Under the pieces are notes generated by a model, which saw only the letters and a list, made by a program, of their open reading frames with translations, did not search any database and was not told the DNA's origin. Below, piece by piece: positions 1-14,211 of a stretch of DNA of 64,000 nucleotides. This DNA comes from Pomphorhynchus laevis (lineage: Eukaryota; Acanthocephala; Palaeacanthocephala; Echinorhynchida; Pomphorhynchidae). Both the position numbers and the translations under genes were made by a program. Position 1 is the first letter of the stretch; every line of letters begins with the position of its first letter. The DNA lies in contig WNNJ02003727.1 of assembly GCA_012934845.2 (NCBI GenBank), positions 1 to 64,000 on the forward strand, in the 5' to 3' direction.

Positions 1-140
1 AATATTATATTATATAAATATTTTTAACTAATTTTTCTAACTAATAAATTTTCTAAATTTTTTAAATCAGCTAACTGAGTCTATTTACGGGAGGAAATTT
101 CTAATTTCCTCCCGTAAAATTGAATGCATTTTCGATTACT

Positions 141-640
141 AGCTACCAAATCAGCTAACTGAGTCTACGTATTGTTATATAATTATAAAATAAACAAAAC
201 ATAATAATGCTAAATCAAAATTTAATAATTAAATAATAAAATTAATAATTGTTTTTAGATTTTCTATAATTTAAATCAAGTTAAAAAATAAAAAAAATAA
301 AAATAAAATTTAAAATAAACGTCATTTTTATGAATTGACTAATAAATAACAGACGTTGTATCAGAATAAGAATTAGAGGTCATCAGGAGGAACTGCTATG
401 CTATCAGGTTTCGGCCCCTAACTCCTCTACCCAACATAGCAGCGGGGCCAAATACATGCTAATGATGTATTTCCTCTGAAATAACTATCTAGTATCTTAT
501 TCTAATACAAAGTATATTATTTATTATCCATCCATAAAAATTTGCCACTTTAGAGTTTAAATTTATTCTTTATATTATTGTGTTGATTTATATATTTTAC
601 TATTTTCTGCTTGATGTTATTTTTATAGTAACCTATTTCA
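141..640 (-). mobile_element. Penelope-like element terminal region, copy 1
   Basis: This AT-rich block begins at a terminus resembling AAATCAGCTAACTGAGTCTA and runs through a conserved structured core to a short tail. The same block recurs at 11540-11960, 47430-47980, 48352-48640 and 56067-56580. In the 11.5 and 56 kb copies it lies directly downstream, on the minus strand, of a Penelope-type reverse transcriptase. I therefore read it as the 3' terminal repeat (pLTR) of a PLE with sense on the minus strand. Here no RT follows, because a LINE fragment interrupts the copy at about 645. The terminus also occurs alone just upstream (69-80), so a second partial copy lies at 1-140. Confidence 0.7.
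376..449 (-). ncRNA. Hammerhead-like pseudoknot motif, copy 1 (reference copy)
   Basis: Read on the minus strand, this segment contains CTGATGA (386-380), GAAAC (412-408) and GUA (430-428), the three conserved boxes of a hammerhead ribozyme. Helix I can form as GAGGA (427-423) with TCCTC (391-387), flanking the expected cleavage point and the CTGATGA box. Helix III can form as TTGGGT (434-429) with ACCTGA (409-404). An 8-bp pair CTGCTATG/CATAGCAG (442-435 with 400-393) and a 6-bp pair GGCCCC/GGGGCC (449-444 with 418-413) also exist. The strand order is NUH, GAAA, CUGAUGA, not the standard order, so the fold is pseudoknotted. PLEs are known to carry hammerhead motifs; catalytic activity of this version is inference. 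Confidence 0.5.
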
Positions 641-644
641 ACTG

Positions 645-1125
645 AAATAGAATTGAGTGAATTCGACAACATTTTGAGAAGATCCACGCACTTGGTTCCG
701 GCAACTCGCTCCATTCCTTATCCAGTTAGACTAGAGACTTTGGGTATAAGATCTATTGAATGCGATATGTTGATTGCAGATCTTACACTACTGTTGAAGG
801 CCGCTGCGCGTGCCTAACCATCCGTGTAAGCAGCTGTTCTGTCTTCGTGAATTCTCAACGTTACGTAGACACGAGCTATGTTTGAAGCATCGCTCAAAGC
901 ATCGAACAAATTGCACGACAGTGATGGATCGCGTCTGTAAACGATGGAATGGATTATCACCTGGTGTAATCAACAGCTCTTCTGTTTCGCAATTCAAAGA
1001 ACGCCTAAAGCCTAACCTCGTGAACTCTTGATGTTTTTTTACGTTTTTTTTCTGTTTTTTTATTTGTTTTCATTTGTGATGCTTCCTTACGAGCTTCAGC
1101 TCCCTTGGAAGTCGACATATAATAA
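645..1125 (+). pseudogene. 5'-truncated LINE, C-terminal end of CR1-like RT protein
   Basis: Two adjacent frames give the end of a CR1-type ORF2. The first reads NILRRSTHLVPATRSIPYP and continues through a leucine-rich stretch (about 665-805). The second reads RVCKRWNGLSPGVINSSSV and ends at the stop near 1031. The same blocks appear in order at the end of the near-intact LINE-A (33.7-34.1 kb; THLVPSQRKLSF, then TWKSWNKLPSQVVSASSI). The stop is followed by a T-rich 3'UTR containing GAGCTTCAGCTCC, comparable to the GAGCTCTACGCTC hairpin after the 34-kb copy. The copy is frameshifted and non-coding. It sits between two pieces of PLE terminal sequence and probably inserted there. Confidence 0.75.
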
Positions 1126-1225
1126 TTGTTTTAAGATTTTTTATAATTTAAATCAAGTTAAAATAAAAAATTGAAATTTAAAAATTCATTTTTTATGAAT
1201 TGACTAATAACAGACGATGTATGAC
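1117..1225 (-). mobile_element. Penelope-like terminal fragment
   Basis: The sequence from TAATAATTGTTTTAAGATT through GAATTGACTAATAACAGACG matches 241-353 of the first copy and the equivalent part of the 11.6 and 56.2 kb copies. It resumes PLE sequence on the far side of the LINE fragment at 645-1125, but it overlaps the sequence already present on the left. A second PLE copy is therefore as likely as one split copy. Confidence 0.6.
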
Positions 1226-2440
1226 TCTTTTCCAGAATCTTATCTATTTTGTATCACCGAGCAAAATTGTTTTGGAAATATCGACTGTTACGAAATATCC
1301 ATTCAAATATGTGCAACGGTTTGTTAGCAAACTCTGCGAACTCTATGCATTTTTCCACGCCTACCATGAATTGGCGACATAGTGTTCAAACAGCGATAAT
1401 TTTAACGATCATTAGAATGCACTACTAGGCCGAAATGGTAGTTTAGATTAGTTTCAGACACGATAGCGCATCAGATAAACTCTTCAAACAGTTTATTTTG
1501 TTTCGATCAATATAATCGTGTTTTTCCTGCAAATTGTATACTTAAAATAGAAGATAGCCGATACAGTGATGACCGCAATTCGCAGCCTCAATACTTTCCA
1601 GCCTCAATGTTTTTCCCTTTTCCAGTTGTTATCTTGTGCATTAACGCCGCTGCATGTTCTTTGTTGGCATGTGTGTTTAGCACAGCCGGCAGAAACACTT
1701 GAAGAAACACTCGTGGCTTCGTCATGTATCTTATGCTAGTTTGTGTGCTAGTCACGGCACCGTGATGCTATAATGTCGTTTGTGTTATAATGTCACACAT
1801 TATAGCATTATTAAAACGAAACCACAAAGGCGTAGTCTCATTGTCATCATTTTGCACCGCAACTACCTTTGCGCAGAGATCACCACCACCACCAATTTAA
1901 AGAATTGAATTTCCAAATTTAGAATTGTTTTGCATGCACACGCATTCTTTCTCGCTATCTTTCTATTCTAGTACTACAGCAATATAAATATATTACTATC
2001 ACGCCCTTACTATAATATAGCATCCAGTATCACGGCCTTCCTGCTCTCTCACTTCTATCTATCTACTATTCTCGTCAGCGTCGTAATCAAGAATATTTTG
2101 TTTTGTTGCTCTCCTCTCTCTCTTGCAGGAAGGGGCAATGAAACAACAACATTTCACTATCTCGCCTTCTCGCTCGGTGATGATGAAATTTAGATTTTTC
2201 GCTACTGCAAAATTTCATTTTTCTACATGCGCAGTCTTTTCTCTTTGTTTCAGTGCACCAGCTATTTCCTAATTTGGAATTGTTGTGAGAGAGACAGAGT
2301 ACTTGTATGCTGTACACGCATAAGTTTCTATATATATAAAAGAGAAAGAACTTGCTGTCTTTGTATCACTATATCTTAGTGATATGATCTAGTGAGAAAT
2401 TTTACTGAGAAATGAAATGTATTTCAAGCTGATTGAGTTC
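1226..2440. other. No gene recognised; palindromic and simple-sequence DNA
   Basis: I see no credible coding frame here. Notable items are a nested palindrome at 1752-1807 (TCACGG/CCGTGA, then TGCTATAATGT/ACATTATAGCA) and pyrimidine-rich stretches with CTCTCTC runs at 2045-2130. Confidence 0.6.
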
Positions 2441-3490
2441 TTGTGGACAGGACGCAGAATGTAGAATAACAGTCGCAAGCTTATATCCTTACAATGGAAT
2501 TACACGTGAACAGAACGCAAAGTGGTAGCCGCAAGCTTGTCCATTCTACAACTGAGTTTCACTTTTACTGGACGGATAAAGTAGAACGACAGCCGTGAAC
2601 TCATCCTCACAGCGGAGTTTCACTTAATCTAAATGGAAAAAGTAGAGTGCCAGTCGCAAGCTTATCCTTACAGCGGAGTTTCACGTGAACAGAACGCAAA
2701 GTGGTAGCCGCAAGCTTGTCCATTCTACAACGGGGTTTCACTTTTACTGGACGGATAAAGTAGAACGACAGCCGTGAACTCATCCTCACAGCGGAGTTTC
2801 ACTTAATCTAAATGGAAAAAGTAGAGTGCCAGTCGCAAGCTTATCCTTACAGCGGAGTTTCACGTGAACAGAACGCAAAGTGGTAGCCGCAAGCTTGTCC
2901 ATTCTACAACGGGGTTTCACTTTTACTGGACGGATAAAGTAGAACGACAGCCGTGAACTCATCCTCACAGCGGAGTTTCACTTAATCTAAACGGAAAAAG
3001 TAGAGTGCCAGTCGCAAGCTTATCCTTACAGCGGAGTTTCACGTGAACAGAACGCAAAGTGGTAGCCGCAAGCTTGTCCATTCTACAACGGGGTTTCACT
3101 TTTACTGGACGGATAAAGTAGAACGACAGCCGCGAATTCATCCTTACGACAAAGTTTCATTTTAACTCAACGTAATGTAGAACAGCGGCATCGAAATTAT
3201 CCTTACAACGGAGTTTCATTTAATCTAAACGGAAAAAGTAGAGCGGCAGCCGCGAACTTATCCTTACAGCAGAGTTTCACTTTTACTGGACGGATAAAGT
3301 AGAACGACAGCCGCGAACTCAGCTTTTCAACAAAGTTTTAAACTAAACTGGAAAAGTGGAATGGTAACCGCGAACTCATCGTTACAACGGAAGTTCACTT
3401 AAACTGGACTTGGTAAAACGGCAGTCGCGAACCCATCCTCAAAACGGAGTTTCACTTTAACTAGACGGATAAAGTAGAACGACAGCCGCA
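2441..3490. repeat. Higher-order tandem satellite (179-bp period, three ~60-bp subunits)
   Basis: Subunits of about 60 bp share a core resembling AAAGTAGAACGACAGCCG followed by a variable GAACTCATCCTTACAGCGGAG-like stretch and TTTCACTT. From about 2509 to 3130 the subunits are arranged as near-identical 179-bp triplets: GAACAGAACGCAAAGTGG starts at about 2510, 2689, 2868 and 3047. The flanks (2441-2509 and 3130-3490) hold more divergent single subunits. This is the usual pattern of a young homogenised centre with older edges. Identical 60-codon open frames on the minus strand are by-products of the repeat. Confidence 0.9.
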
Positions 3491-5189
3491 CACATTGTGT
3501 GAATAAACAGTTTACAGTGTCAATGGTGTACGACAAAAAAATGCGATCATTTTGCAGTTTCGAAATGTTTTTTGTTCGAACTTGTCCGTCAGCAGCCATA
3601 GCGCTTCGTTTATTGCGCAAAATCTGTCTCACACAGAGCGCACAAGTCATGACTAATTAATCAGTCACATTGTCACCGCCCTGCATTAATCGCTGGTTTG
3701 GTCTTGTAATTGCCGTTTGTGGCGTGCTAGCGATTCTATAGCTGTAAATGAATGTACATTCACGTTCACATCGTAATGTTACCGGCCTTCGGACTGCACT
3801 GGATAGCGGCTTTTATCAGCCGGCGACCGATTGCAGATCAAACAAATTAGCAAGCGATTTCAAATTGTTTAATATTTGATTGTTCAGATGTAAGTGTTTT
3901 TGCTTAACACAAACATTGAGCAACAGAGAAACGATTTCATCGTCAGGTGAGTGTTTTATGTTATTGAAAATGGCAATCGAGTAACGCTTATGTCAAATGT
4001 AAGTAACGGTAACGGGAATTACATTTAAATTATCAAATTATGTTAAAGATAAAGTTTAGAGTTTATCCGTTTTATAGCTTAAGAATAATATACAGTTGCA
4101 GTGAGAGCAACGAACCTTAATTTCATTCAAAAATATGAATTAATTACGAGCATTTCGAACATTGATTGACCATTTTGGCTTTAAAATTGTTTAATTAAAT
4201 AATAAAAATTAGTTAATTGATTAATTATTTATTTACTTAATTTTCTTCACTAAATCAATTAAAGTAAGTTCTTATTCGATTTTATTCTTTATTATGATAC
4301 GTATATTATTAGTAATATTAGTCAATTCATAAAAATTGATTTTCATTTGAAATTTTAACTTTGTATAAATATAAATAATTTAAAATCATTTATAATTATG
4401 TATTATTTATAATTAGTTTATTAATATTTTATTTTGGGGATAAGAACGGAAACATGATACGTAGCAGTTCCTCCGGAAGACTTATAATCCTTATTCGAAC
4501 ACATCATTTTATTTTTATCATTTAATACTATTACCTCCCATTGGAACACATTTTATTTGTCAAAATATAGATGTATTATTTATAATTATTTATGTAATAT
4601 TTATAAATATAAATATTTGAAAAAGTTAAGTAGTAGTATTCAACACAGTCATTTTCATCCTTCAAAAAATCGGTAACCGATTGATCGCTTAGACACTCGA
4701 GTAGACAAACGGAATTGCCTCGCCGAACTGCTACGGCTTAATCGCTGCCTGAGGAAAGCCATTGATCGATGAATTTCACCTGTTGTCCCAGACATCATCT
4801 TTCCGATCTCTTCGAAAATATAAATTAAATAAATAATTATATAAAGTAATACAAATTATACAAAATCTTATATAATTATTTTATTTTAGGAATACAGGCG
4901 GAAACATGATAACGTATCATTTATCCGGATGACTTCTAATCTTTATTCGAATACATGATTTTATTGTAATTATATAATTCAATTTATACTTTGAAATGGT
5001 TAAATCTGGGTTATAAACAAAATCAAACAGAAAATACGATATTTTTAAAATCTACATATTTGTAAATTTTTATATTTTTATCTAAACTTTAAGACGGTTT
5101 CTAGTTATTGCTAGACTCGGATACCCTTGCTCATTGGTTTTGTCATACTGATAATTTATAAAAATAGTAAAGTATTTCAATTCAAAAAT
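3491..5189. other. AT-rich intergenic DNA with decayed PLE termini
   Basis: No gene is visible. Two decayed copies of the PLE terminal motif lie at about 4440-4505 and 4885-4965, with sense on the plus strand. They keep GGAAACATGATA followed by GCAGTTCCTCC or a degraded equivalent, then an AATCCTTATTCGAA-like tail. A moderately GC-rich patch at 4665-4805 and another at 3665-3840 have no recognisable content. Confidence 0.55.
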
Positions 5190-6965
5190 TGTTCTTCCTG
5201 ATGAACTCTAATCTTTATTCTTATACATCGTCTGTTATTTATTAGTCAATTCATAGCAACTTACTATTATTTTAAATTTTTTATATTTTAACTTGATATA
5301 ATAAATTGTATAAAATTTTAAATAATCAGATTATTTAACTTATAATTTTAAATTATAAAATCTTATATAAATATGTATTATTTGTAATTATTTATTTTAT
5401 TAATCATAAAAAAGAGTTAGATGATCTTATTCCTTCAACATCCACGAATAACGTTTGTATTTCATAATTTAACTTTCTTCTCAATTGACCTAACACGGTG
5501 GCTCGTTGGAATTCATTACACATTTCACCCATATTTTCATTAAATCTCTTGTACTGATTAGGTAATGTTGATATTAATAATTTCCCTGCATTCGATAATA
5601 ATAGTTGAAAACTTTTCGGAATCCAGTGAATTACATCAATATAAAATCTAAATAATTTCTTATTTATATTTATCTTTGTTTTTAATTTTTATTTATTATA
5701 AAATGCCTAGACTCACTTAGCTGATCTAATTAGTACATTTAAGAACTTTCGATGATGAAATTGTTGTAAGATATTAGTTGTTAGAGTTAATAGATACATC
5801 ATCACATTTCTTGTACATTTAAATGTCATCTTTACGATATAAATTAAAAGTAGTTTTAGTAAATGTTAATTTAATGTTCATATCTAGATATATACCTTCT
5901 TTATCATTAATATTGGTTTTATTAAGAATGAGGCTACCTGGATAAATTTGTTTACTTATTGACTGAAAATTGTTTGAGTAATCGAATCTTTTTATATCTT
6001 TATATAATTTAGATATTTTTTAAACAGTTATGAACAAATTCATATTCTATAAAGCTTAAAAACAAGTCAGCTATAATTGGGATACTATTACCACCCATTG
6101 GAACACCTTTTACTTGTCTAAATATAGATGTCCCTACTTTTAAATAATTTTGATTTATCAAAATATTTAAGGATTCTATTAATTCAATTTTATCCATATA
6201 TTTATATTTATTTGATGGTTTAATTTTTGTTAGATAGGCGTTATAATTATTATAACATATATATGTATATCTTTTTCCGAATATAAGGTTAATTAATTTT
6301 ACTAACGCTTCTTTAATATCTACTAAATCTAGATTTGTATAAAGCGTACTAAAATCGTATGTATTTATATTCTGAAAATTTATTCCTTTTGTCTGTTCTA
6401 AAAATTCTTTTGTAGAATTAATACTGAAATAGTGTTTTATACCAGTATTAATTTCGATTACCTTGCAATATTTTTTGAAATGTGCTTTAATTACTTTAAG
6501 TATTTTATTCATATAGACAGAAAGTGGTTTTAATGTACATTTAAACGCACTACATATGAACCTAGGTTTTATTGGATTTTTATGTAATTTTGGATTCCAA
6601 TATAATATAGGTATAGTTTTATTATCTAATTCAACCTTTATACCCTTTTTATCCATTATAGAACAGTGACTTGTAATAATTGTTTCTAAACTCAACTCAC
6701 TACGTTCATATGTTGGATTTACATTTAAATCATTAGAATTAATCTCTTTCATTAGTATATCATAATAAAGCTTTTTGCATATGAAGACAAAGTTATTACT
6801 AGCTTTATCAATAGTTGTTATTATATAGTTATCCTTTAATTTAGTAAGTTCTTTATACATATCTTTATTAATTTTATCTTTCCTTTTATAATTGTTTGTT
6901 ATTTTCATTTTATTTTTAATTCAGCAATTTATCATCTTCAGCAATTGTATATTAATTATTTCTCA
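5190..6965 (-). mobile_element. Penelope-like element, reverse transcriptase region (broken)
   Basis: The longest open stretch (6908-6009) is the central part of a Penelope-type RT. It contains DKASNNFVFICKKLYYDIL, then ILYWNPKLHKNPIKPRFI, then TYDFSTLYTNL (the motif A region), then RQVKGVPMGGNS and IADLFLSFIEYEF. These blocks, in this order, typify PLE reverse transcriptases rather than LINE or LTR enzymes. More C-terminal sequence continues down to about 5400 in a decayed state, and a degraded terminal motif lies at 5190-5260. The N-terminal module seen at 63.1 kb is absent. The element is broken and not autonomous. A closely related copy lies at 57.4-58.9 kb. Confidence 0.85.
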
Positions 6966-9916
<2,951 letters not shown>

Positions 9917-10714
9917 AAATTTCGTTATATCTGTTTGTGTTCTTTGTTCGTATGCGAGTATGTTTCTTTTCCTGTTTGAATATCTACATAAAATTCTATT
10001 AAAAAATAACTGAATTTCTATTTATTCGTATCTCTCTCAGTGTTGTCTCTCAATTTAACTTTGTTCAAAAATGTTTTTTTTTAATTCAAAATATGTCGTC
10101 CAGTCTTCATCGATACGTGTCATTTAATTGTAATAAAATGATTATCCTTGAATTTTACAAATTAATTATATAAATTAATTTATAACTGTGAGTTGATATT
10201 TATATTTGCTGTTAAGATTACAAACATATATACCATCTAATCCTATTCTTAGGCATAATAAATTATCCACACGAGAAAAACTCTTTTAAATTTTCACAAC
10301 GTTTCGTCATAAACAGTGATCATTTTCAAGATAGTCTTTGTTTCAATGCAAGTACTATCTTGCAAAGGGTCAATGTGTACTACCCAAAAAATTGTAAAAA
10401 TTTAATTCGTTGCATCCTGTTACATAAATGTCACTTCATTTAGGAAGTCACTTAAAAGTACAAAAATTGAAGTGATTTTTTTGTACTTGTCATTTCAAGC
10501 TTAAAAATTCAACTGCTTTTACATTCCTGAACTCCTCCCTTTAAAGATCCAGGTTCGTATTCCTTTATCTGTTCTTACGGATGACCCGAATTTTGTTTTT
10601 AATGCCGTATAAATGCTATTTTTCATTCAATAGTATACGTTATCTGATATTACGTAAGTCTTAATTATTTGAAATCAAACTGGTGAATCAATCAATTCAA
10701 TCAAACTAATGAAT
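9917..10714. other. Actin 3' region and AT-rich spacer
   Basis: The actin 3'UTR probably ends within the first few hundred bases; AATAAA occurs at about 10132 and AATAAATT at 10257. No further gene is visible before the repeat at 10715. Confidence 0.45.
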
Positions 10715-10812
10715 ATTCTTTTACATGGAGAATAATTAGTAGAATAAATATTTGTAGATTTGTAAATGTACAAATATTTTGTAGATTTAAAATTTATTTT
10801 TAATTGAGAATA
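10715..10812. repeat. Flanking direct repeat X, left copy
   Basis: The block runs from TTCTTTTACATGGAGAATAA to TTTATTTTTAATTGAGAATA. The same block recurs on the right of the REL fragment. There it is split by a Penelope-like insertion into 11494-11545 and about 12668-12720, so the two copies bracket 10815-11490. Confidence 0.7.
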
Positions 10813-10814
10813 AT

Positions 10815-11316
10815 AATTGTCATTTTAATTGTCAAGGAAAGGAAATATAAACGCAAATTAGAGGAGAATGGATACAGTTTTACGGCAGCAGTTGTTGAAA
10901 CTTGCGGAGGATGGAACCCCCAAGAGGAAAAGCTAATTCATTGCATTGCTCGTAGAAACGGTACCCCGTATTGCAGCACACCTGGTCAGTTATTTCAGCG
11001 CGTGTCCGTCGCACTGATGAGAGGAAATGCAAAAGCGATTCTCAAAAGTCTTGACGAGATGGGCAAACCCTTACTAGAGAAAAGTCTTGGATATTGTGAC
11101 GACCCATCTCCGCGACTCTTTTCTATGAGCAACCTTGCACAGCCCGAGGCCCAGTCAGTTGAGGTAGTTCATTACTCCAATATTCGAACAGCTTCCGTCG
11201 TCAAAGGCGACCATTCTAAGGTTGACATGCCTGTCCTGCAACTCATGTCTCCACGACGACCTTCGGCATATCACTCAACATCTAAACAACCAAATAATGC
11301 TTCTTTGTCACTTTAG
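10815..11316 (+). pseudogene. C-terminal fragment of a REL-type retrotransposon protein
   Basis: The open frame encodes KERKYKRKLEENGYSFTAAV, VVETCGGWNPQEEKL and then LFQRVSVALMRGNAKAI. This is the end of reverse-transcriptase proteins that carry a C-terminal restriction-like endonuclease. The nearly full-length element at 59.7-62.5 kb has the same blocks in the same order (DENGYIFTPAVVETYGGWNA, then FQRISVSLMRDNAKALL). The residues after about position 95 are low-complexity and unrecognised. No RT domain precedes it, so it is a 5'-truncated or excised piece and not a host gene. Confidence 0.75.
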
Positions 11317-11539
11317 CAATCACCAACAATTAAGGAGGGGTTGATATCGCATCAACCGAATATTGATCAACATACCGATGGAACTGCAACATTATCCAGA
11401 TTACCACTTGCACAATTTTCGAGCCTTCCATTCGGAAATTCAAATTTTAATGAAATTCTACAAAATATTTTTGGCACTATTCAGACTGATCTTCTTTTGC
11501 ATGGAGAATAATTAGTAGAACAAATATTTGTAGATTTAT

Positions 11540-12665
11540 AAATCAAATCAGATAACTGAGTCTACGCATATAATATAATTATAAACTAAACAAAACAAAA
11601 TAATGCTAAATTAATGCAATAATAAAATAATAAAATTAATTGTTTTTAGATTTTCTAAGATTTAAAATAAAAAATGAAATTAAAAATAAACGTCATTTTT
11701 ATGAATTGACTAATAAATAACAAACGTTGTATCAGAATAAGAATTAGAGGTCATCAGGAGGAACTGCTATGCTATCAGGTTTCGGCCCCTAACTTTTCTA
11801 CCCAACATAGCAGCGGGGCCAAATACATGCTAATGATGTATTTCCTCTGAAATAACTATCTAGTATCTTATTCTAATACAAAGTATATTATTTATTATCC
11901 ATAAAAATTTGCCACTTAAGAGTTTAAATTTATTCTTTATTCTTTATTATTAGAATTAAATACACATATATCATCAATATATTATACATGTATTATACAT
12001 GTATAATATCAATGTATTATCAATGTATCGAAACATATTTCATATATTTATATTGTTTAGATTTAGTTTTTACACAGTTATGAACAAATTCATACTCTAA
12101 AGCTTAAAATATTTTGAAGAAAGCCAATATCATTACATATTGTTGCAATTCTTAAAATTTCATTATTTAATGTATTATATTTTATATTATATGGTATGCA
12201 TGAATGCTCATGCAAAAATATGTTTCTTGTAAATTTAAATATGTCATCTTTACGATATAAATTAATAGTAGTTTTAGTTAATGTTAATTTAATGTTCATA
12301 TCTAGATATACACCTTCTTTATCATTAATATTGGTTTTGTTAAGAATAAGGCTTTCTGGATAAATTTGCTCACTAATTGAATAAAAATTATTAGAATTAA
12401 ATACACATATATCATCAATGTATCGAAACATATATTTCATATATTTATATTGTTTAGATTTAGTTTTTACACAGTTATGAACAAATTCATATTCTATAAA
12501 GCTTAAAAACAAGTCAGCTATAATTGGGCTACTATTACTACCCATTGGAACACCTTTTACTTGTCTAAATATAGATGTCCCTACTTTTAAATAATTTTGA
12601 TTTATCAAAATATTTAAGGATTCTATTAATTCAATTTTATCCATATATTGACACGAAGTCAATAA
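11540..12665 (-). mobile_element. Penelope-like element with terminal motif (broken)
   Basis: The low-coordinate part (11540-11960) is the terminal region with the hammerhead-like core at 11747-11820. The rest (to about 12665) encodes the C-terminal half of the Penelope-type RT. Visible blocks are FRQVKGVPMGSNSSPIIADL, then MFRYIDDICVFNSNNF with the catalytic YIDD, then a C-terminal cysteine/histidine-poor tail. About 140 bp at the junction (11945-12115) repeats the sequence at 12388-12500, so an internal duplication is present. The insertion splits direct repeat X. The element lacks its 5' half and is broken. Confidence 0.85.
11747..11820 (-). ncRNA. Hammerhead-like motif, copy 2
   Basis: This is nearly identical to the reference copy at 376-449. 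The CTGATGA and GAAAC boxes, the 8-bp pair and the 6-bp GC pair are kept. The 5' strand of helix I has drifted to an A-rich form, so this copy should be weakened. Confidence 0.45.
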
Positions 12666-12719
12666 AGTCAATCTACAAATATTTTGCAGATTTAAAATTT
12701 ATTTTTAATTGAAAATAAT

Positions 12720-13478
12720 TTTTTTAATTTAAAAAAGTTTTCCGTTCGGTAAAAAAATATTTAATTGTTAATTATTGATAAAGCAATAACTGTTTTATCG
12801 TTACTTTTCTACAGCTAGCAGATGTCATTCAGTTTTATTGATTCTTTTATTGCACAGAGTAGAGAAAACAAAGTCAATATCCAAGGGGATGTTGGTTATT
12901 TATGTCGATTAAATTGTTAAAAGTGGAGAGAGAAGTGAAGATTCTTTTACAGAAGATGATAATTTAAATTACAAGAAGGCGAGGAAACAGGAATATTTAT
13001 TTGATTACAAAAATCCAATATTTCGACGGCACTACGGAACGTCATCTTCAGGGTTGTAATTTGCTTGAACACTTATAAATTTAAGAAAATTTATGTGTTC
13101 AAGCAAATTTGTAATAATTAATGTAATAATTCGGATTGGAAACGAATTTTCTCCAATAAATTAAATAATGTAATAAAGGTTTGTCATTAAATTAATTTGC
13201 CTTGGTTCGAGATTACTTTAAATAATTTCATTTTCAAGATCGATAGAGATTCCTCGAATTAAATGATATAACTAACCTTTAAATTAATTAATGACGTCAT
13301 TAGATTGTATCATGAATTAAAATGTATCTGATTATTGCTTCAAAGAGAAACAATAATATTTCACATTTAAATTAAAAATTTATCGTTTAAACTAGATTGG
13401 CTTAAAAAGCTTATATAATGCTAATTGAAAACATTAAAAATACTTAAATTTAGGTGCAAAATAGTATATTTTGTATTT
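12720..13478. other. AT-rich spacer with one long hairpin
   Basis: No gene is recognised. The segment 12960-13058 contains the palindromic-looking run CGTCATCTTCAGGGTTG, typical of the 3' margins of Penelope-like elements. Confidence 0.5.
13059..13108. repeat. Perfect 14-bp inverted repeat (hairpin)
   Basis: ATTTGCTTGAACAC (13059-13072) is the exact reverse complement of 13095-13108. An inner 8-bp pair ATAAATTT/AAATTTAT lies inside it. It directly follows a CATCTTCAGGG motif, an arrangement also seen at 46.99-47.08 kb. Confidence 0.85.
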
Positions 13479-13700
13479 TTAAACTAAATTTTCCATTGAA
13501 ATGTTAAATTTCCTTTCGGCCAAGTATTTTCCCGAATCCTGGAAGAACTTGGTGGTCAACAAAACAAATGCTCCAAGTGTTTCAATAACCAACGGCACAA
13601 ATGAGTATTGAGTACAGCAAATGCAATAGTAATTGTACGCTTTCATTCCTCGGCGTCTATCAAGACATTGTGCCATCAGTGGCACGCGTAACATGACCGT
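13479..13700 (-). pseudogene. C-terminal scrap of a REL-type retroelement protein
   Basis: The minus strand reads QYSFVPLVIETLGAF followed by FFQDSGKYLAERKFNI. This matches the pattern YxFxPxVxETxGGx at the C-terminus of the REL-type elements at 10.8 and 59.8 kb. It is short, has no endonuclease or RT next to it, and overlaps the dispersed repeat at 13840. I call it a relic. Confidence 0.5.
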
Positions 13701-13839
13701 TTGCCAGCGTGTTTGCACAAGTAAAATCTTATACCAAAAGCTTTCCATCATTGAATGCTTTGTTGCGGATCTACTCAAGCAAATCGTCTTTAAATTTATT
13801 GTCCCTATTAGGCAATTGGCTCTTCTCCTTTCGATTGCT

Positions 13840-14211
13840 GATAGTTTTGTTTTCACTATCAAAATCGATCATACTATTGGGAGGTAGATAAAGTTCGTCG
13901 ATATGTACTGAGTTACGTACATTTACTGATCGTTTGAATGATCGGTGCAATTTAGTTCTGGGTTGATACAATTGTCGTATTATTGATCGAGAATTTACTT
14001 TGTTCAAGGGATAGAACTGAATATTGCGTTTCTTTGTCATACAAAGAGATTGAAATTTGTCGTAAATGAGTAGCATGCCTTCTACAGCTACACTTCTACG
14101 GGTATATCCATTCGTGTTGATTGTGCGGCTGCGAATGCCACGTCGCGAATTACGTTATACTCCTTGATAATCCCGTACATATAAGGGGGTGTTAGTTTCA
14201 TTCCCAATGTC
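13840..14211. repeat. Dispersed 370-bp repeat, copy 1
   Basis: The block from GATAGTTTTGTTTTCACTAT to TTTCATTCCCAATGTCG recurs at 21541-21917 with only scattered differences. The minus strand has a moderately protein-like open frame in both copies (for example NKVNSRSIIRQLYQPRTKLH), which I could not assign. It may be a piece of an older mobile element. Confidence 0.85.

Noticed and set aside
376-449. Canonical type I, II or III hammerhead ribozyme
   Set aside because: CUGAUGA follows GAAA instead of preceding it within the unit. A type II reading using AGAGG-AAA and the AAATACAT hairpin leaves helix I almost unpaired. Only the pseudoknotted reading pairs well.
376-449. HDV-like or twister ribozyme on the plus strand
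   Set aside because: GGCCCC-TAA...GGGGCC superficially recalls twister, and the nested pairing recalls HDV. The required internal hairpins and catalytic loops are missing, and the plus strand is antisense to the element.
2607-2968. Two identical 60-codon minus-strand frames
   Set aside because: They are exactly one satellite period (179 bp) apart and are produced by the repeat.
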